64,000 nucleotides of DNA from Nitrosospira sp. Nsp11 (GCF_900142705.1 NZ_FRBV01000009.1:49339-113338), one strand, 5' to 3'; numbered from the stretch's first letter, positions 35,041-47,330 are shown. Numbers and translations: made by a program. Notes: generated by a model not told the origin, from the sequence alone.

Positions 35041-38000
35041 ATGCCTACATCTCCATTTTTCGTTCATTTGCGCCTGCACAGCGAGTTTTCCGTGGTAGAC
35101 GGTATCGTGCGAATCGACGAGGCTGTGGCAAAAGCAGTAGCGGATGATATGCCGGCACTGGCGCTGACCGACCTTTCCAATCTGTTCGGCCTGGTCAAGT
35201 TTTACCAGGAAGCCCGCAAGAAGGGAATAAAGCCGATTATCGGCTGCGACGTCTGGATCAGTAATGAATCCGATCGGGACAAGCCGGGGCGTATCTTGCT
35301 CCTGTGCCAGTCCTACCAGGGTTATCTGCTGTTGTGCCGCCTTTTGTCGCGTGCCTACCGTGAAAACCAGCACCGTGGACGCGCAGAAATCAGGAAATCC
35401 TGGCTTGCGCGAATTGATGGGGGAAGTGGAGCAGAGGGGCTGATCGCATTGTCGGGGGCGGGCTCTGGCGAAATCGGCCTGATGCTGCTGCAGAACGATC
35501 CCGATCAGGCGGAGCAGCTGGCACGAGAATGGGCTGATCTTTTTCCCGGTCGTTTCTATATCGAAGTGCAGCGGGCAGGACATCCCAATGCGGAGGCTCT
35601 GGTGCAACGCTCACTGATGTTGGCGTCTGCCCTGCGTTTGCCGGTAGTGGCGACACACCCGGTTCAGTTCTTGAACCCTGAAGACTATCGGGCCCACGAG
35701 GCGCGAGTCTGTATCGCAGAAGGCTATGTGCTGGGCGATCGCCGACGCCCCAAGAATTCCACCGAAGAGCAATACTTCAAAACCCAGGCTGAAATGGCCG
35801 AATTATTTGCCGACATCCCATCGGCACTGGCCAACACCGTGGCACTTGCCAAGCGCTGCAATCTCGCGCTCGAATTGGGGGTCAATCGCCTGCCACTGTT
35901 TCCCACACCCAATAATGAAAGCCTGGAGCTGTATCTGCGTACCCAGGCAGCAGAAGGTCTGGAAGTGCGCCTGAATGCGCTTTTTCCGGATGCCGTCCAG
36001 CGTGACGCGGAAATGCCCAAGTATTACGCCCGGCTGGATTTCGAAGCCGGTGTCATCATACAGATGGGTTTTGCCGGTTATTTTCTGATCGTCGCCGACT
36101 TCATCAATTGGGCCAAGCACAATGGCGTGCCGGTAGGGCCGGGCCGGGGCTCCGGCGCGGGTTCGCTAGTGGCCTATTCGCTGGGGATTACCGACCTCGA
36201 CCCGCTTCGCTATGACCTGCTGTTCGAGCGTTTTCTCAATCCTGAACGTGTTTCGATGCCTGACTTCGATATCGATTTCTGCCAGGACGGACGCGAAAAT
36301 GTCATCGACTATGTAAAACAGAAATATGGCGCCGAGAGTGTTTCCCAGATTGCCACTTTCGGGACGATGGCGGCAAAGGCGGTGGTGCGCGACGTTGGAC
36401 GCGTGCTGGATCTACCGTACAGCTTTGTTGACCAATTGGCGAAGCTGGTGCCGTTTGAAATCGGCATGACCCTGAAAAAAGCACGTGAAGAGGAACCGCA
36501 GCTGAATGAGCGGGCGCAGGCCGAAGAAGAGGTGCGTAATCTGCTGGAACTGGCTGAACGGCTTGAAGGGCTCACCCGTAATGTCGGGATGCACGCCGGC
36601 GGTGTATTGATTGCATCGGGAAAGATCACCGATTTTTGCCCCATCTATTGTACAGATTCGGGCGAGTCGGTAATAAGCCAGCTCGACAAGGACGATGTGG
36701 AGAAAATCGGGCTGGTGAAGTTCGACTTCCTGGGGCTGCGGACCTTGACCATACTCGACTGGACTGTCAGATACATCAGGCAGCGTAATCGGGACGCTGC
36801 GGAAGAAGAATCCGCGCCAATCGCAACCGATGCAAGCAAGCCTGCTGCCGAGTCCGGTATCCGGCATTCCGACTCCTTTTCCCTGGAAAATCTGCCCCTG
36901 GACGATGCGGCCACCTACGCCCTGTTGCGGCAGGGCAATGCCGTGGGCGTGTTCCAGTTCGAGTCGCGGGGCATGAAGGATTTGCTGCAGAAGGCAAGGC
37001 CCGACCGTTTCGAGGACATTATCGCATTAGTGGCATTGTACCGTCCGGGACCGATGGCGCTGATCCCCGAGTTCACGGAACGCAAGCATGGCAAGCGCGT
37101 GGAATACCTTGATCCACGGCTGAAGCCCATACTTGAGCCTACCTACGGGGTGATGGTTTATCAGGAACAGGTGATGCAAATCGCCCAGGTGATAGGCGGA
37201 TATAGCCTCGGCGCCGCGGACCTGCTGCGACGGGCAATGGGCAAGAAACAGGTTGAGGAAATGGCTTTGCATCGCGACATCTTTGTTGCGGGAGCGACCA
37301 AGAACGGCTTGACCGAGCGTATCGCCGCAGAACTCTTCGATTTGATGGAGAAATTCGCGGGTTACGGATTCAATAAGTCGCATGCCGCAGCTTATGCTTT
37401 GATCGCCTTCCAGACCGCCTACCTCAAGGCACATTATCCGGCGGAGTTCATGGCTGCCACCTTGTCCGCCGATATGGACGATACCGACAAGGTGAATTCG
37501 TTCTTCGAGGACAGCGTGGCCAACGGGCTTATCATGTTGCCGCCCGATATTAACCTGTCCGACTATCGCTTTGTTCCCGTAGACAAAAAAACCATCCGAT
37601 ATGGTCTTGGCGCCATAAAAGGAACGGGGAGCTCCGCGATTGCAGCGATTATCAAGGTGCGCGACAAGAGCGGGCCTTTTAGCCATTTGTTCGATTTCTG
37701 CCAACGGGTCGACAAGCGCGTTGTCAATCGCCGCGTGATGGAATCGCTCATCCGTGCCGGCGCCTTTGATTCAGTCAACACCCACAGGGCCGGCCTGTTG
37801 GCCTCGGTCGGTATCGCACTTGAATCCGCCGAACAGGCGGATCGCGCAGTCAATCAGGGAAGCCTGTTTGGCGAAGCTGATAGCGACACCGGGCCGAGCC
37901 TGATCAACGTGCCGCCTTGGCCGGAAAAGGAGAAGTTGAAAAATGAAAAGGTGGCATTAGGCCTCTATTTGAGCGGGCATCCATTCCACGCGTATGCGGA

Positions 38001-38607
38001 AGAACTGAAACCATTTGTACGCACCCGTCTGGATCGATTGAACTCCCAGCGGGAAATACAGCTACTGGCGGGAATCGTCTATGCTATACGCACGCAGGTG
38101 ACTCGACGCGGCAGAATGGGAGTGATTGTGTTGGACGACGGCAGCACACGGGTGGAACTGGTCGTGTACAACGAATTATTCGAATCTGTGCGGACATGGC
38201 TGAAAGAAGATCAGTTGCTGATAGTTGAGGCCAAAGTGAACGGCAGAGGCGGCGATGATGAGTATGGCAGCACGCTGCGCATTACCGCCGACCAACTGTA
38301 TGACTTGAACAGCGCTCGCACTCGCTTCGCCAAGCGGATGGAGCTTCATTGCAATGGCAATGGTCCATCGAACGCCATAAAACTGAAGGAATTGCTTGCG
38401 CCTCATCGTCACAGCACAAATAACGGCAATTCCGGTAATACGAAAGACGACGATAAATTGTCCTGCCCTGTGCGGGTCGTTTATCACAACCGGGATGCTA
38501 TGTGCGAGCTTGAACTGGGCGACGCCTGGCGGGTACGTCTTCAGGATAATCTCCTGCAGTCGCTATCAGCGCATTTCGATGCGGAGAATGTCAAAGTCAT
38601 TTACTGA
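35041..38607 (+). CDS. dnaE: DNA polymerase III subunit alpha
   Basis: Replicative polymerase, 1188 residues. It begins with the PHP domain (FVHLRLHSEFSVVDGIVRID), followed by the palm with GPGRGSGAGSLVAYSLGITDLDP and the catalytic aspartates in MPDFDIDFCQDGR. Next come the finger region (YNKSHAAAYALIAFQTAYLK-like), a helix-hairpin-helix, and the C-terminal OB and tau-binding parts. I start it at ATG 35041; a TTG three codons upstream is possible. Length is typical of DnaE1. Confidence 0.96.
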   Translation: MPTSPFFVHLRLHSEFSVVDGIVRIDEAVAKAVADDMPALALTDLSNLFGLVKFYQEARKKGIKPIIGCDVWISNESDRDKPGRILLLCQSYQGYLLLCRLLSRAYRENQHRGRAEIRKSWLARIDGGSGAEGLIALSGAGSGEIGLMLLQNDPDQAEQLAREWADLFPGRFYIEVQRAGHPNAEALVQRSLMLASALRLPVVATHPVQFLNPEDYRAHEARVCIAEGYVLGDRRRPKNSTEEQYFKTQAEMAELFADIPSALANTVALAKRCNLALELGVNRLPLFPTPNNESLELYLRTQAAEGLEVRLNALFPDAVQRDAEMPKYYARLDFEAGVIIQMGFAGYFLIVADFINWAKHNGVPVGPGRGSGAGSLVAYSLGITDLDPLRYDLLFERFLNPERVSMPDFDIDFCQDGRENVIDYVKQKYGAESVSQIATFGTMAAKAVVRDVGRVLDLPYSFVDQLAKLVPFEIGMTLKKAREEEPQLNERAQAEEEVRNLLELAERLEGLTRNVGMHAGGVLIASGKITDFCPIYCTDSGESVISQLDKDDVEKIGLVKFDFLGLRTLTILDWTVRYIRQRNRDAAEEESAPIATDASKPAAESGIRHSDSFSLENLPLDDAATYALLRQGNAVGVFQFESRGMKDLLQKARPDRFEDIIALVALYRPGPMALIPEFTERKHGKRVEYLDPRLKPILEPTYGVMVYQEQVMQIAQVIGGYSLGAADLLRRAMGKKQVEEMALHRDIFVAGATKNGLTERIAAELFDLMEKFAGYGFNKSHAAAYALIAFQTAYLKAHYPAEFMAATLSADMDDTDKVNSFFEDSVANGLIMLPPDINLSDYRFVPVDKKTIRYGLGAIKGTGSSAIAAIIKVRDKSGPFSHLFDFCQRVDKRVVNRRVMESLIRAGAFDSVNTHRAGLLASVGIALESAEQADRAVNQGSLFGEADSDTGPSLINVPPWPEKEKLKNEKVALGLYLSGHPFHAYAEELKPFVRTRLDRLNSQREIQLLAGIVYAIRTQVTRRGRMGVIVLDDGSTRVELVVYNELFESVRTWLKEDQLLIVEAKVNGRGGDDEYGSTLRITADQLYDLNSARTRFAKRMELHCNGNGPSNAIKLKELLAPHRHSTNNGNSGNTKDDDKLSCPVRVVYHNRDAMCELELGDAWRVRLQDNLLQSLSAHFDAENVKVIY

Positions 38608-38918
38608 CATGGCGAAAGCGTTCCCCCAGGGCTCATAGCGGGGAGAAGTGGAGCAGAAAACCTATTAACACTTTGCCTCGGCCATGCTTTTTTCCTATAC
38701 GGTTACCGTCGAGGACGGCATCTCGTGGGTTGTTCTTTTTCGTCAAGCATTCCCACCCTCCGCTATGCTATATCCAACCCGATATGAAGCGGCTATCCGG
38801 CGCAATTTATTTTATGTCCGTTTGAGCATTAGCAAAATAAGGGATCTTTTCGCGAATTATTGTGCTGGTTTGAACAGTGTAGTAACGTATATACATTAAG
38901 AGATTAATGAGGTGCGGA
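38608..38918. other. Intergenic region between dnaE and the toxin-antitoxin pair
   Basis: About 310 bases with no gene. The last 50 bases are AT-rich and hold the promoter listed separately. Confidence 0.5.
38870..38897 (+). promoter_or_regulatory. Candidate promoter/operator of the toxin-antitoxin operon
   Basis: TTGAAC (38870-38875), a 16-base spacer and TACATT (38892-38897) resemble a sigma-70 promoter. The 8-bp palindrome GTATATAC (38887-38894) overlaps the -10 and could be the operator bound by the Phd/YefM-type antitoxin, which usually autoregulates. Confidence 0.5.
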
Positions 38919-39173
38919 ATGACTATCACGACGTTATCCAGCCGGGAATTCAACCAGGACGCCAGCAAAGCGAAGAGAGCCAGTTTGAGCGGCCCGGTTT
39001 TCATCACGGATCGCGGCCGGCCCGCGCATGTGCTGCTTAGCATTGAGGATTATCGCAAGATTATAGGGGGGCGTAAGAAAATTGCCGACCTTCTGGCAAT
39101 GCCCGGTATTGAAGACGCTACATTCGAGATTCCGCGACTCCATGACCTTGCTCAAGCTGCGGACTTTTCCTGA
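38919..39173 (+). CDS. Phd/YefM-family antitoxin
   Basis: 84-residue antitoxin. The N-terminal domain TITTLSSREFNQDASKAKRA and GPVFITDRGRPAHVLLSIEDYRK fits the Phd/YefM DNA-binding fold, and the C-terminal tail (IEDATFEIPRLHDLAQAADF) would bind and block the toxin. I start it at ATG 38919, which has GAGGTG just upstream; another in-frame ATG lies four codons earlier. The stop TGA overlaps the toxin start by one base. Confidence 0.88.
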   Translation: MTITTLSSREFNQDASKAKRASLSGPVFITDRGRPAHVLLSIEDYRKIIGGRKKIADLLAMPGIEDATFEIPRLHDLAQAADFS

Positions 39174-39607
39174 TGTTTGTTCTTGATACCAACGTTGTTT
39201 CCGAGTTAAGGAAGGTTCGACTCGGGAAAGCTGATGCGAAAGTTGCAAGCTGGGCGGAAAGTGTTGATGCTGCTGATTTGTACTTGTCGGCAATCACCGT
39301 TCAGGAACTGGAAATTGGTGTATTACTGGCGGAGCGTCGCGACCCCTCGCAAGGTGCTGTGTTCAGGATATGGCTGGATAGCCACGTCATACCGGCATTC
39401 GCCAGCCGCATCCTGCCTATCGATTTTGCCGTGGCGCAGCGTAGCGCAAGACTTCATATCCCCGATCCTCGGCCGGTCCGGGATGGACTGATAGCGGCAA
39501 CTGCGTTGGTGCATGGAATGACTGTCGTCACACGAAACCTGGCCGATTTTGAGTCGAGCGAGGTTCGATTGCTCAACCCGTGGACGTGGAAAGCCGAAGA
39601 CGAATAG
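39173..39607 (+). CDS. VapC/FitB-type PIN-domain toxin
   Basis: 144-residue PIN-domain RNase. The acidic active-site residues are in FVLDTNVVSELRK (Asp), AITVQELEIGV (Glu), RDGLIAATALVHGM (Asp) and TRNLADF (Asp/Asn). PIN toxins cut tRNA or rRNA when not bound by antitoxin. It begins on the last base of the antitoxin stop (TGATG), giving translational coupling. The closest type from motif layout is FitB/VapC paired with Phd-type antitoxins. Confidence 0.9.
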   Translation: MFVLDTNVVSELRKVRLGKADAKVASWAESVDAADLYLSAITVQELEIGVLLAERRDPSQGAVFRIWLDSHVIPAFASRILPIDFAVAQRSARLHIPDPRPVRDGLIAATALVHGMTVVTRNLADFESSEVRLLNPWTWKAEDE

Positions 39608-39746
39608 CGAGCCGATTTTGGGCTCTCCCGCGCGTGGCGGCTTGACCGTAAAGATGAGTAGTTCTACTATGCTCCTGCTCTCTCAAACCATTTTTTAAAT
39701 TCTCATGGGTCAATAGCCCAGAGTAACCGGTAAATAAAAAGTCAGA

Positions 39747-41751
<2,005 letters not shown>

Positions 41752-41804
41752 ACAGTGCTGAAAAACGGAAAACCGCTGCTAGCAGTACCGGTTTTTTATG
41801 AAAT

Positions 41805-43115
41805 CTATTTTTTTTCCTCGGCCCCCACCACAACAGTTACCATTCCCGCTGGGTTGATGCGGCGCTGGAATGTTTCCTTGATCTGGGGAACAGTTACTTT
41901 TTCCACTGATTTAACGTAATCATCCAGATAGGTTAGAGGCAGGTTGTAAAAACCGATCATTGCCAGGTATCCGATAATTTTCTTGTTGCTGTCTATGCGC
42001 AGCGGAAAGCTGCCGATAATGTTCTGCTTGGCTGCGGTAAGCTCTTTTTCCGTAGGTCCGCCAGCGACAAAATCCGCCAGCACTTTCCGCGTCAGCGCAA
42101 GCGCTTCCTCCGACTGATCTTTCCTGGTTTGCAAGCCGATTTCGAATGGCCCCTCTTTTCTCAGCGGTGAAAATTGGCTATGAACACTGTAAGCCAATCC
42201 ACGTTTTTGGCGAATTTCTTCCATCAGGCGCGAGGTAAATGCGCCGCCGCCAAGGATGTGGTTACCCACGAGCAGCGGAAAATAATCGGGATCATCGCGG
42301 CGGAGTCCGGGATAGGCGATAAGGATATGGCTTTGAGTGGCGGGATGAGCAATTCTCTTGATATCCGCAACCGGCGCTGCCACGTCCGGCAGACTATAAG
42401 GGGCCTTTTCTTGCGTAAGCTCTTTCGTTAGCGATTCCGCAAGGGCTTCCGCTTCCGCACGGCTCATGTCTCCCATGATGGACACCACTGCGCCCGGAGC
42501 GGTATAGAGAGACCGGTATAGATTCACGAGATCTTCGCGCTGCAGCGCGCTCACACTATCGATTTCACCCGAACCGCGTAGGCCGTATGGATGGTCGCCG
42601 TAGAGCATTTTCATCAACGTACGGTCAGCTATGGTTCCCGGTTTGGTATCCGCTTCGCGCAATCCCGCAATTGCCCGGACTTTTTCCCTCTCCATCACTT
42701 TGGCGTCGAATTCGGGGTGTTGTATGACCCGACGGAATATATCCAGCGCCTGCTCGCGCTCACGCGCACTGCTCAAAGTACGCAAAGCAATGCCCGCGCG
42801 ATCCTGGTCAAAATGACTATTGAGTCGAGCGCCGATATCGGCCAACCCTTTTGCAATCTGATCTTCGCTCAACCCGCCCGCCCCAAGATCCAGCAGATGC
42901 AGGGTCATGGCAGCGCGGCCGGATTTGTCGCGGGTATCAGTACTGCTGCCCGCGCTGAAATCAATGCTGATGTCGAGTATCGGCAAATCACGGCTTTCGA
43001 TGAAATATACCCGGGCACCGGAAGAAGTTTGCCAATGCTGGATCGGCAGGGTGGCAAAAGCCCATTGGGAAAATACACCCAAAAACAGGAAAAATATCAA
43101 GCGCATCACATGCAT
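41805..43115 (-). CDS. M16-family protein lacking the zinc site
   Basis: 436-residue M16 (pitrilysin/processing-peptidase) homologue with a signal peptide (cleavage near FATLPIQ). At the position of HxxEH it reads MTLHLLDLGAGG, so the metal site is lost and it is expected to be the non-catalytic partner. The C-terminal domain keeps RLMEEIRQKRGLAYSV, which binds substrate in the family. It follows the catalytic M16 protein after 66 bases, the standard two-gene arrangement in beta-proteobacteria. Confidence 0.88.
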   Translation of the reverse strand: MHVMRLIFFLFLGVFSQWAFATLPIQHWQTSSGARVYFIESRDLPILDISIDFSAGSSTDTRDKSGRAAMTLHLLDLGAGGLSEDQIAKGLADIGARLNSHFDQDRAGIALRTLSSAREREQALDIFRRVIQHPEFDAKVMEREKVRAIAGLREADTKPGTIADRTLMKMLYGDHPYGLRGSGEIDSVSALQREDLVNLYRSLYTAPGAVVSIMGDMSRAEAEALAESLTKELTQEKAPYSLPDVAAPVADIKRIAHPATQSHILIAYPGLRRDDPDYFPLLVGNHILGGGAFTSRLMEEIRQKRGLAYSVHSQFSPLRKEGPFEIGLQTRKDQSEEALALTRKVLADFVAGGPTEKELTAAKQNIIGSFPLRIDSNKKIIGYLAMIGFYNLPLTYLDDYVKSVEKVTVPQIKETFQRRINPAGMVTVVVGAEEKK

Positions 43116-43181
43116 CGCAGCCTCTCTAAAAAAGCGCTTTTTGAATTCAGGACAGGAAACGAACAGATCGAGGTTGTAGCA

Positions 43182-44609
43182 TCAATGCCTCAACCCGGCG
43201 GGTGCAGCAGAGGGAGGCTTCTGTTCCAGCGGTTGGGGGTCCAGTATGGCAACTGTCAGACTGTCATCCATCAAATATTTTTTTGCCACGTCACGCACTT
43301 GCTCGGCAGTAACAGCCTGCAGCTTTTTTAACATCGTATCCACGTCACGATATGACAATCCAATGCTTTCCATCTGGCCGATCTGCATCGCCTGAGCAAA
43401 CATTGAATCGAGCTGAAAGACGTGGCTGGCAACGATCTGGGCCTTGACCCGCGCAAGTTCCTCGTCGGTTACACCGTCACGCACAAGTTTTTCTATTTCT
43501 CCACGCAAGGCAGCTTCCAGATCGGCCACGGTTTTACCTTCACTCGGGGTGCCGTCGATATAAAACATGCCGGGACCACGCCCGGTTGAGTCGTAGCCTG
43601 CACCTGCCGAACTCGCAATGTGCCGCTCGCGCACCAGCTCCTTGTTGAGCCGCGCCGATTCGTTGCCATCCAGCACGCCAGCCAGCATCTCTAGCGCATA
43701 AGGCTCCCAATCAATCGCGGGATTGCGTAATACCGGGGCGTGATAACTCATCGCCAGGTATGGCAGCCGTGCCGGGGCTTTTACCGTAAGCCGCTTGATG
43801 CCCAGCTGCTTCGGCTCGACTTGGGGCTTGCGTTTATCCAGTGGCAATAGCGTGCGCGACTTGATCTGTCCATAATACTTTTGTGCCAAAGCAAAGACTT
43901 CTCCCGGATTTACGTCGCCTACCACGACCAGGATGGCGTTGTTGGGTGCGTACCAGCGGTCGTACCATTCCTGCGCATCGCCGACACTCATGTTCTCCAG
44001 ATCGTTCATCCAGCCTATTACGGGACGCCGATAAGGATGCGACTGGATAGCAGTTGCGGTCATTTTCTCATGCACCAGCGCGCGCGGCTGATCATCTGTG
44101 CGGAGTCGCCGTTCCTCCATTACCACTTCGATTTCCTTCGCGAACTCCTCTTTTGTCAGCACCAGGTTGCGCATCCGGTCAGATTCCAGTTGCATCGCCA
44201 GCGGCAGCCTGGACTTATGCAACTGCTGGAAATAGGCGGTGTAGTCGCGGCTGGTGAAAGCATTCTCGCGTCCGCCTGCCGCCGCGATCAGCGTCGAAAA
44301 TTCGCTGCCGGGAAATTTCTTCGTACCCTTGAACATCATATGTTCCAACACATGGGCCACGCCGGTAACGCCATTTACTTCATCAATGCTTCCCGCCTTG
44401 TACCAGATTTGCGAGATTACCACTGGTGAGCGATGATCTTCCTTGACGATCAGCTTAAGCCCGTTGCCGAGCTTGTACTCATGCGTAGTAGCCTCCGGCG
44501 TGACAGCGATGGCACTTGCTGAAACCAGCGAAACGGATACCATCGCGAATACCATGGCAATAGCCCGCAAGGCAGATAAAAGAACAGTAACACGACGATA
44601 AATCATCAT
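43182..44609 (-). CDS. M16-family zinc metalloprotease
   Basis: 475-residue periplasmic M16 protease. Signal peptide at the N-terminus (MVFAMVSVSLVSASAIA). The inverted zinc motif HVLEHMMFKGTKKFPG is intact and the second Glu is expected about 75 residues later (VMEERRLRTDD region). The C-terminal domain contains SARLNKELVRERHIASS. It probably degrades peptides in the periplasm with its inactive partner. It is divergent from ftsY; the 100-base space between holds both promoters. Confidence 0.9.
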   Translation of the reverse strand: MMIYRRVTVLLSALRAIAMVFAMVSVSLVSASAIAVTPEATTHEYKLGNGLKLIVKEDHRSPVVISQIWYKAGSIDEVNGVTGVAHVLEHMMFKGTKKFPGSEFSTLIAAAGGRENAFTSRDYTAYFQQLHKSRLPLAMQLESDRMRNLVLTKEEFAKEIEVVMEERRLRTDDQPRALVHEKMTATAIQSHPYRRPVIGWMNDLENMSVGDAQEWYDRWYAPNNAILVVVGDVNPGEVFALAQKYYGQIKSRTLLPLDKRKPQVEPKQLGIKRLTVKAPARLPYLAMSYHAPVLRNPAIDWEPYALEMLAGVLDGNESARLNKELVRERHIASSAGAGYDSTGRGPGMFYIDGTPSEGKTVADLEAALRGEIEKLVRDGVTDEELARVKAQIVASHVFQLDSMFAQAMQIGQMESIGLSYRDVDTMLKKLQAVTAEQVRDVAKKYLMDDSLTVAILDPQPLEQKPPSAAPAGLRH

Positions 44610-44710
44610 TTTTTTAATAACCTAAGTCCGGATAAACGGAATAAAATCGGGAACAGATCGTCTTGCGATTTCCAAGCATGAATTTCGACTCATACTGACA
44701 GCCTACCAGA

Positions 44711-45697
44711 ATGCCAGGTTTCTTTAAATCCAAAAATAGCGCTGCTCCTGCGGAACCCGCGTCAACGAATTGGTCGGCGCGGGTCAGGCAGGGGCTCTCC
44801 CGTACCCGGGATAACCTGGGTAGACGCCTGTCCGGCCTGCTCGGCGGTGGTAAAATAGATGACGCGCTCTATGAGGAATTGGAAACGATACTGCTCACAG
44901 CGGATGCTGGCGTAAATGCAACCATGTGGCTGCTTGGCGAACTGCGCAGCGAAGTCAAACGGAAAGGCCTTACCGACGCGGCGCAACTCAAGGGTGCATT
45001 GCAGGAAGCCCTCGCTGCTTTGCTTGAGCCACTGGTGCAGCCTTTCGACACGGATACGAGCAAGCCCTTTATCATTATGCTGGCTGGCGTGAACGGCGCG
45101 GGGAAAACTACCTCCATCGGAAAACTTGCCCATTATTTTCAGTTACAGGGAAAGACCGTTCTGCTTGCTGCCGGCGATACGTTTCGTGCCGCCGCACGTG
45201 AACAACTGATGGCCTGGGGCGAGCGCAACAATGTCGCCGTTATCGCCCAGGAGAATAGCGGCCAGCAAAAGGGCGATCCGGCTGCGGTGATATTCGATGC
45301 GGTTAATGCCGCGAAAGCACGCGGCATCGATATCGTGCTCGCGGATACCGCCGGACGGCTCGCCACGCAACTGCATCTCATGGAGGAAATCAAGAAAGTC
45401 AAGCGCGTCATCGCCAAGGCCGAGCCGGGCGCCCCTCATGAAACGCTGCTGGTGCTCGACGCCAACACCGGCCAGAATGCGGTTGCTCAGGTGCAAGCCT
45501 TTGACGATGCACTGGGTCTTACTGGACTCATCGTCACCAAGCTCGATGGTACCGCAAAAGGGGGGGTAATCGCCGCTATTGCCAGGCAACGCCAGAAAAA
45601 AACGCCACTACCCATCCGTTTTATTGGCGTAGGTGAGGGCCTTGATGATTTGAGGCCGTTTGTCGCAAGTGAATTTGTCGAGGCACTTTTTGATTGA
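44711..45697 (+). CDS. ftsY: Signal recognition particle receptor FtsY
   Basis: SRP-type GTPase that docks ribosome-nascent-chain complexes at the inner membrane. The NG domains are complete: P-loop GVNGAGKTTSIGKLA, DTFRAAAREQL, DTAGRLATQ and TKLDGTAKGG. The acidic A domain is very short (about 20 residues), as in other beta-proteobacteria. It is the first gene of ftsY-ftsE-ftsX-rpoH. Confidence 0.96.
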   Translation: MPGFFKSKNSAAPAEPASTNWSARVRQGLSRTRDNLGRRLSGLLGGGKIDDALYEELETILLTADAGVNATMWLLGELRSEVKRKGLTDAAQLKGALQEALAALLEPLVQPFDTDTSKPFIIMLAGVNGAGKTTSIGKLAHYFQLQGKTVLLAAGDTFRAAAREQLMAWGERNNVAVIAQENSGQQKGDPAAVIFDAVNAAKARGIDIVLADTAGRLATQLHLMEEIKKVKRVIAKAEPGAPHETLLVLDANTGQNAVAQVQAFDDALGLTGLIVTKLDGTAKGGVIAAIARQRQKKTPLPIRFIGVGEGLDDLRPFVASEFVEALFD

Positions 45698-45747
45698 GAG
45701 AATCAAGCGAGTGGAAATTCGGGTCAACGGTATAACTTCAGCAATCA

Positions 45748-46401
45748 ATGATTAGCTTCAGCCAGGTCTATAAACGTTATCCGAACGGCTACGAAGCACT
45801 CAAGAATATCAGTTTTAGCCTTGAGGCAGGTGAAATGGCCCTGATTACCGGCCATTCGGGCGCGGGCAAGACTACGCTGCTGAGGCTTATTGCGGCCATC
45901 GAGCGCCCTACCTCGGGCAGCATTATCGTCAACGGCCAGAATGTCAGCACGCTTAAGGGCGGTGCAATTCCTTTTCTGCGGCGCAATCTCGGGCTGGTGT
46001 TCCAGGATCAAAAAATCCTGTTCGACCGCAATGTCTTCCAGAATGTACTGCTGCCCCTGCAAATAAGCGGGTTTGGTTCCACGGCAGCGACCCGACGGGT
46101 ACGCGCTGCGCTCGACAAGGTAGGCTTGCTGAACAGGGAAAAAGCTTGGCCCATTACGCTTTCCGGGGGTGAGCAACAACGCCTGTGCATTGCCCGCGCC
46201 ATAGTCAACAGACCCTCCATCCTCATCGCGGATGAGCCAACCAGCAACCTTGACGCCGATTACGCGAGAGATATCATGGACATGTTCGTGTCGTTCAATC
46301 AGGTGGGCGTGGCGATATTGATAGCTACCCATGACGTCGAGTTGCTGGGCAGCATGCAGCAGCGCATTTTGACACTCAATCATGGCGAGCTGGCAGCATG
46401 A
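45748..46401 (+). CDS. ftsE: Cell division ATP-binding protein FtsE
   Basis: ABC ATPase that with FtsX controls septal peptidoglycan hydrolases. It has Walker A GHSGAGKTTLLR, signature LSGGEQQRLCIARAI and Walker B ILIADEPTSNLD. It begins ISFSQVYKRYPNGYEAL, typical of FtsE. Length of 217 residues is normal. Overlaps ftsX by four bases. Confidence 0.95.
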   Translation: MISFSQVYKRYPNGYEALKNISFSLEAGEMALITGHSGAGKTTLLRLIAAIERPTSGSIIVNGQNVSTLKGGAIPFLRRNLGLVFQDQKILFDRNVFQNVLLPLQISGFGSTAATRRVRAALDKVGLLNREKAWPITLSGGEQQRLCIARAIVNRPSILIADEPTSNLDADYARDIMDMFVSFNQVGVAILIATHDVELLGSMQQRILTLNHGELAA

Positions 46402-47306
46402 ACGTTTGGCTTTCCCATCACTTGCATGCTCTCGCTCTGGCATTCAAACGGCTGGGGCGTGCGCCACTGGGTAGCCTGCTCAGCATTGCCGTGATCGGAA
46501 TCGCTTTCAGTCTTCCAGCGGGAATTTACGTGCTGCTTGAAAACCTCCAGGCCCTCTCCGGTCAAGTTTCGGGAGCGCCGCAATTGAGCTTGTTCCTCAG
46601 GCTGGACGTAGATAAGGATGACGTGGCGAAAATCGAATCGTACCTGGAACAGCACCCTCCTGTGGCAAGCTTCAAGTTCGTTTCCAAGGATAGTGCCCTT
46701 GATCAACTCAAGCAGGAAAGCGGGCTGGCTGATGTAATGAATGGCCTCGAGCGGAATCCGCTTCCGGATGCTTTCGTGGTCAGTACTAGAGCGCTTACGC
46801 CTGAAGGGCTGGAAGCATTGCGCATGGAACTGGGGCAATTGCCGCAGGTCGAATACGCGCAGGTTGACTCGGCTTGGGCCAAGCGGCTGGATGCCTTGCT
46901 CAAGCTGGGCCATCTGGCGGTGTTACTGCTTGGCGCGCTGCTGAGTTTTTCGCTGATAGCCGTAGCATTTAATACGATACGTTTGCAAATCCTGACGATG
47001 CAAGATGAAATAGAGGTTGCAAAGCTGATCGGTGCAACCACAGGCTTTGTTAGGCGCCCTTTTCTGTATTTTGGGGCCTTGCAAGGGATGGTTGGCGGTG
47101 CTGCAGCATGGCTTATCATTTCTGCGGGAATTTATCTCACGGATGACCAACTGAAGGATTTGTTGCAACTGTATGAGGTAAATTTTCGTCTCTATCACCT
47201 CTCTCTGGAGGATAGCCTGAGCCTGTTGCTTTTTTCGGCAGGGCTTGGCTGGGCGGGAGCCTGGTTATCGGTCGCGAATCATCTCTCGCAAGTAGAACCG
47301 AGGTAA
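46398..47306 (+). CDS. ftsX: Cell division protein FtsX
   Basis: Integral membrane partner of FtsE with four helices: one near residues 30-50 (SLLSIAVIGIAFSLPAGIYV), a periplasmic loop, then LLLGALLSFSLIAVAFN, FGALQGMVGGAAAWLIISAG and LLLFSAGLGWAGAWLSV. Motifs EIEVAKLIGATTGFVRRPF match FtsX. Length of 302 residues is normal. Confidence 0.94.
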   Translation: MNVWLSHHLHALALAFKRLGRAPLGSLLSIAVIGIAFSLPAGIYVLLENLQALSGQVSGAPQLSLFLRLDVDKDDVAKIESYLEQHPPVASFKFVSKDSALDQLKQESGLADVMNGLERNPLPDAFVVSTRALTPEGLEALRMELGQLPQVEYAQVDSAWAKRLDALLKLGHLAVLLLGALLSFSLIAVAFNTIRLQILTMQDEIEVAKLIGATTGFVRRPFLYFGALQGMVGGAAAWLIISAGIYLTDDQLKDLLQLYEVNFRLYHLSLEDSLSLLLFSAGLGWAGAWLSVANHLSQVEPR

Positions 47307-47330
47307 TTCATCAACTTAAACTATGTGAGA

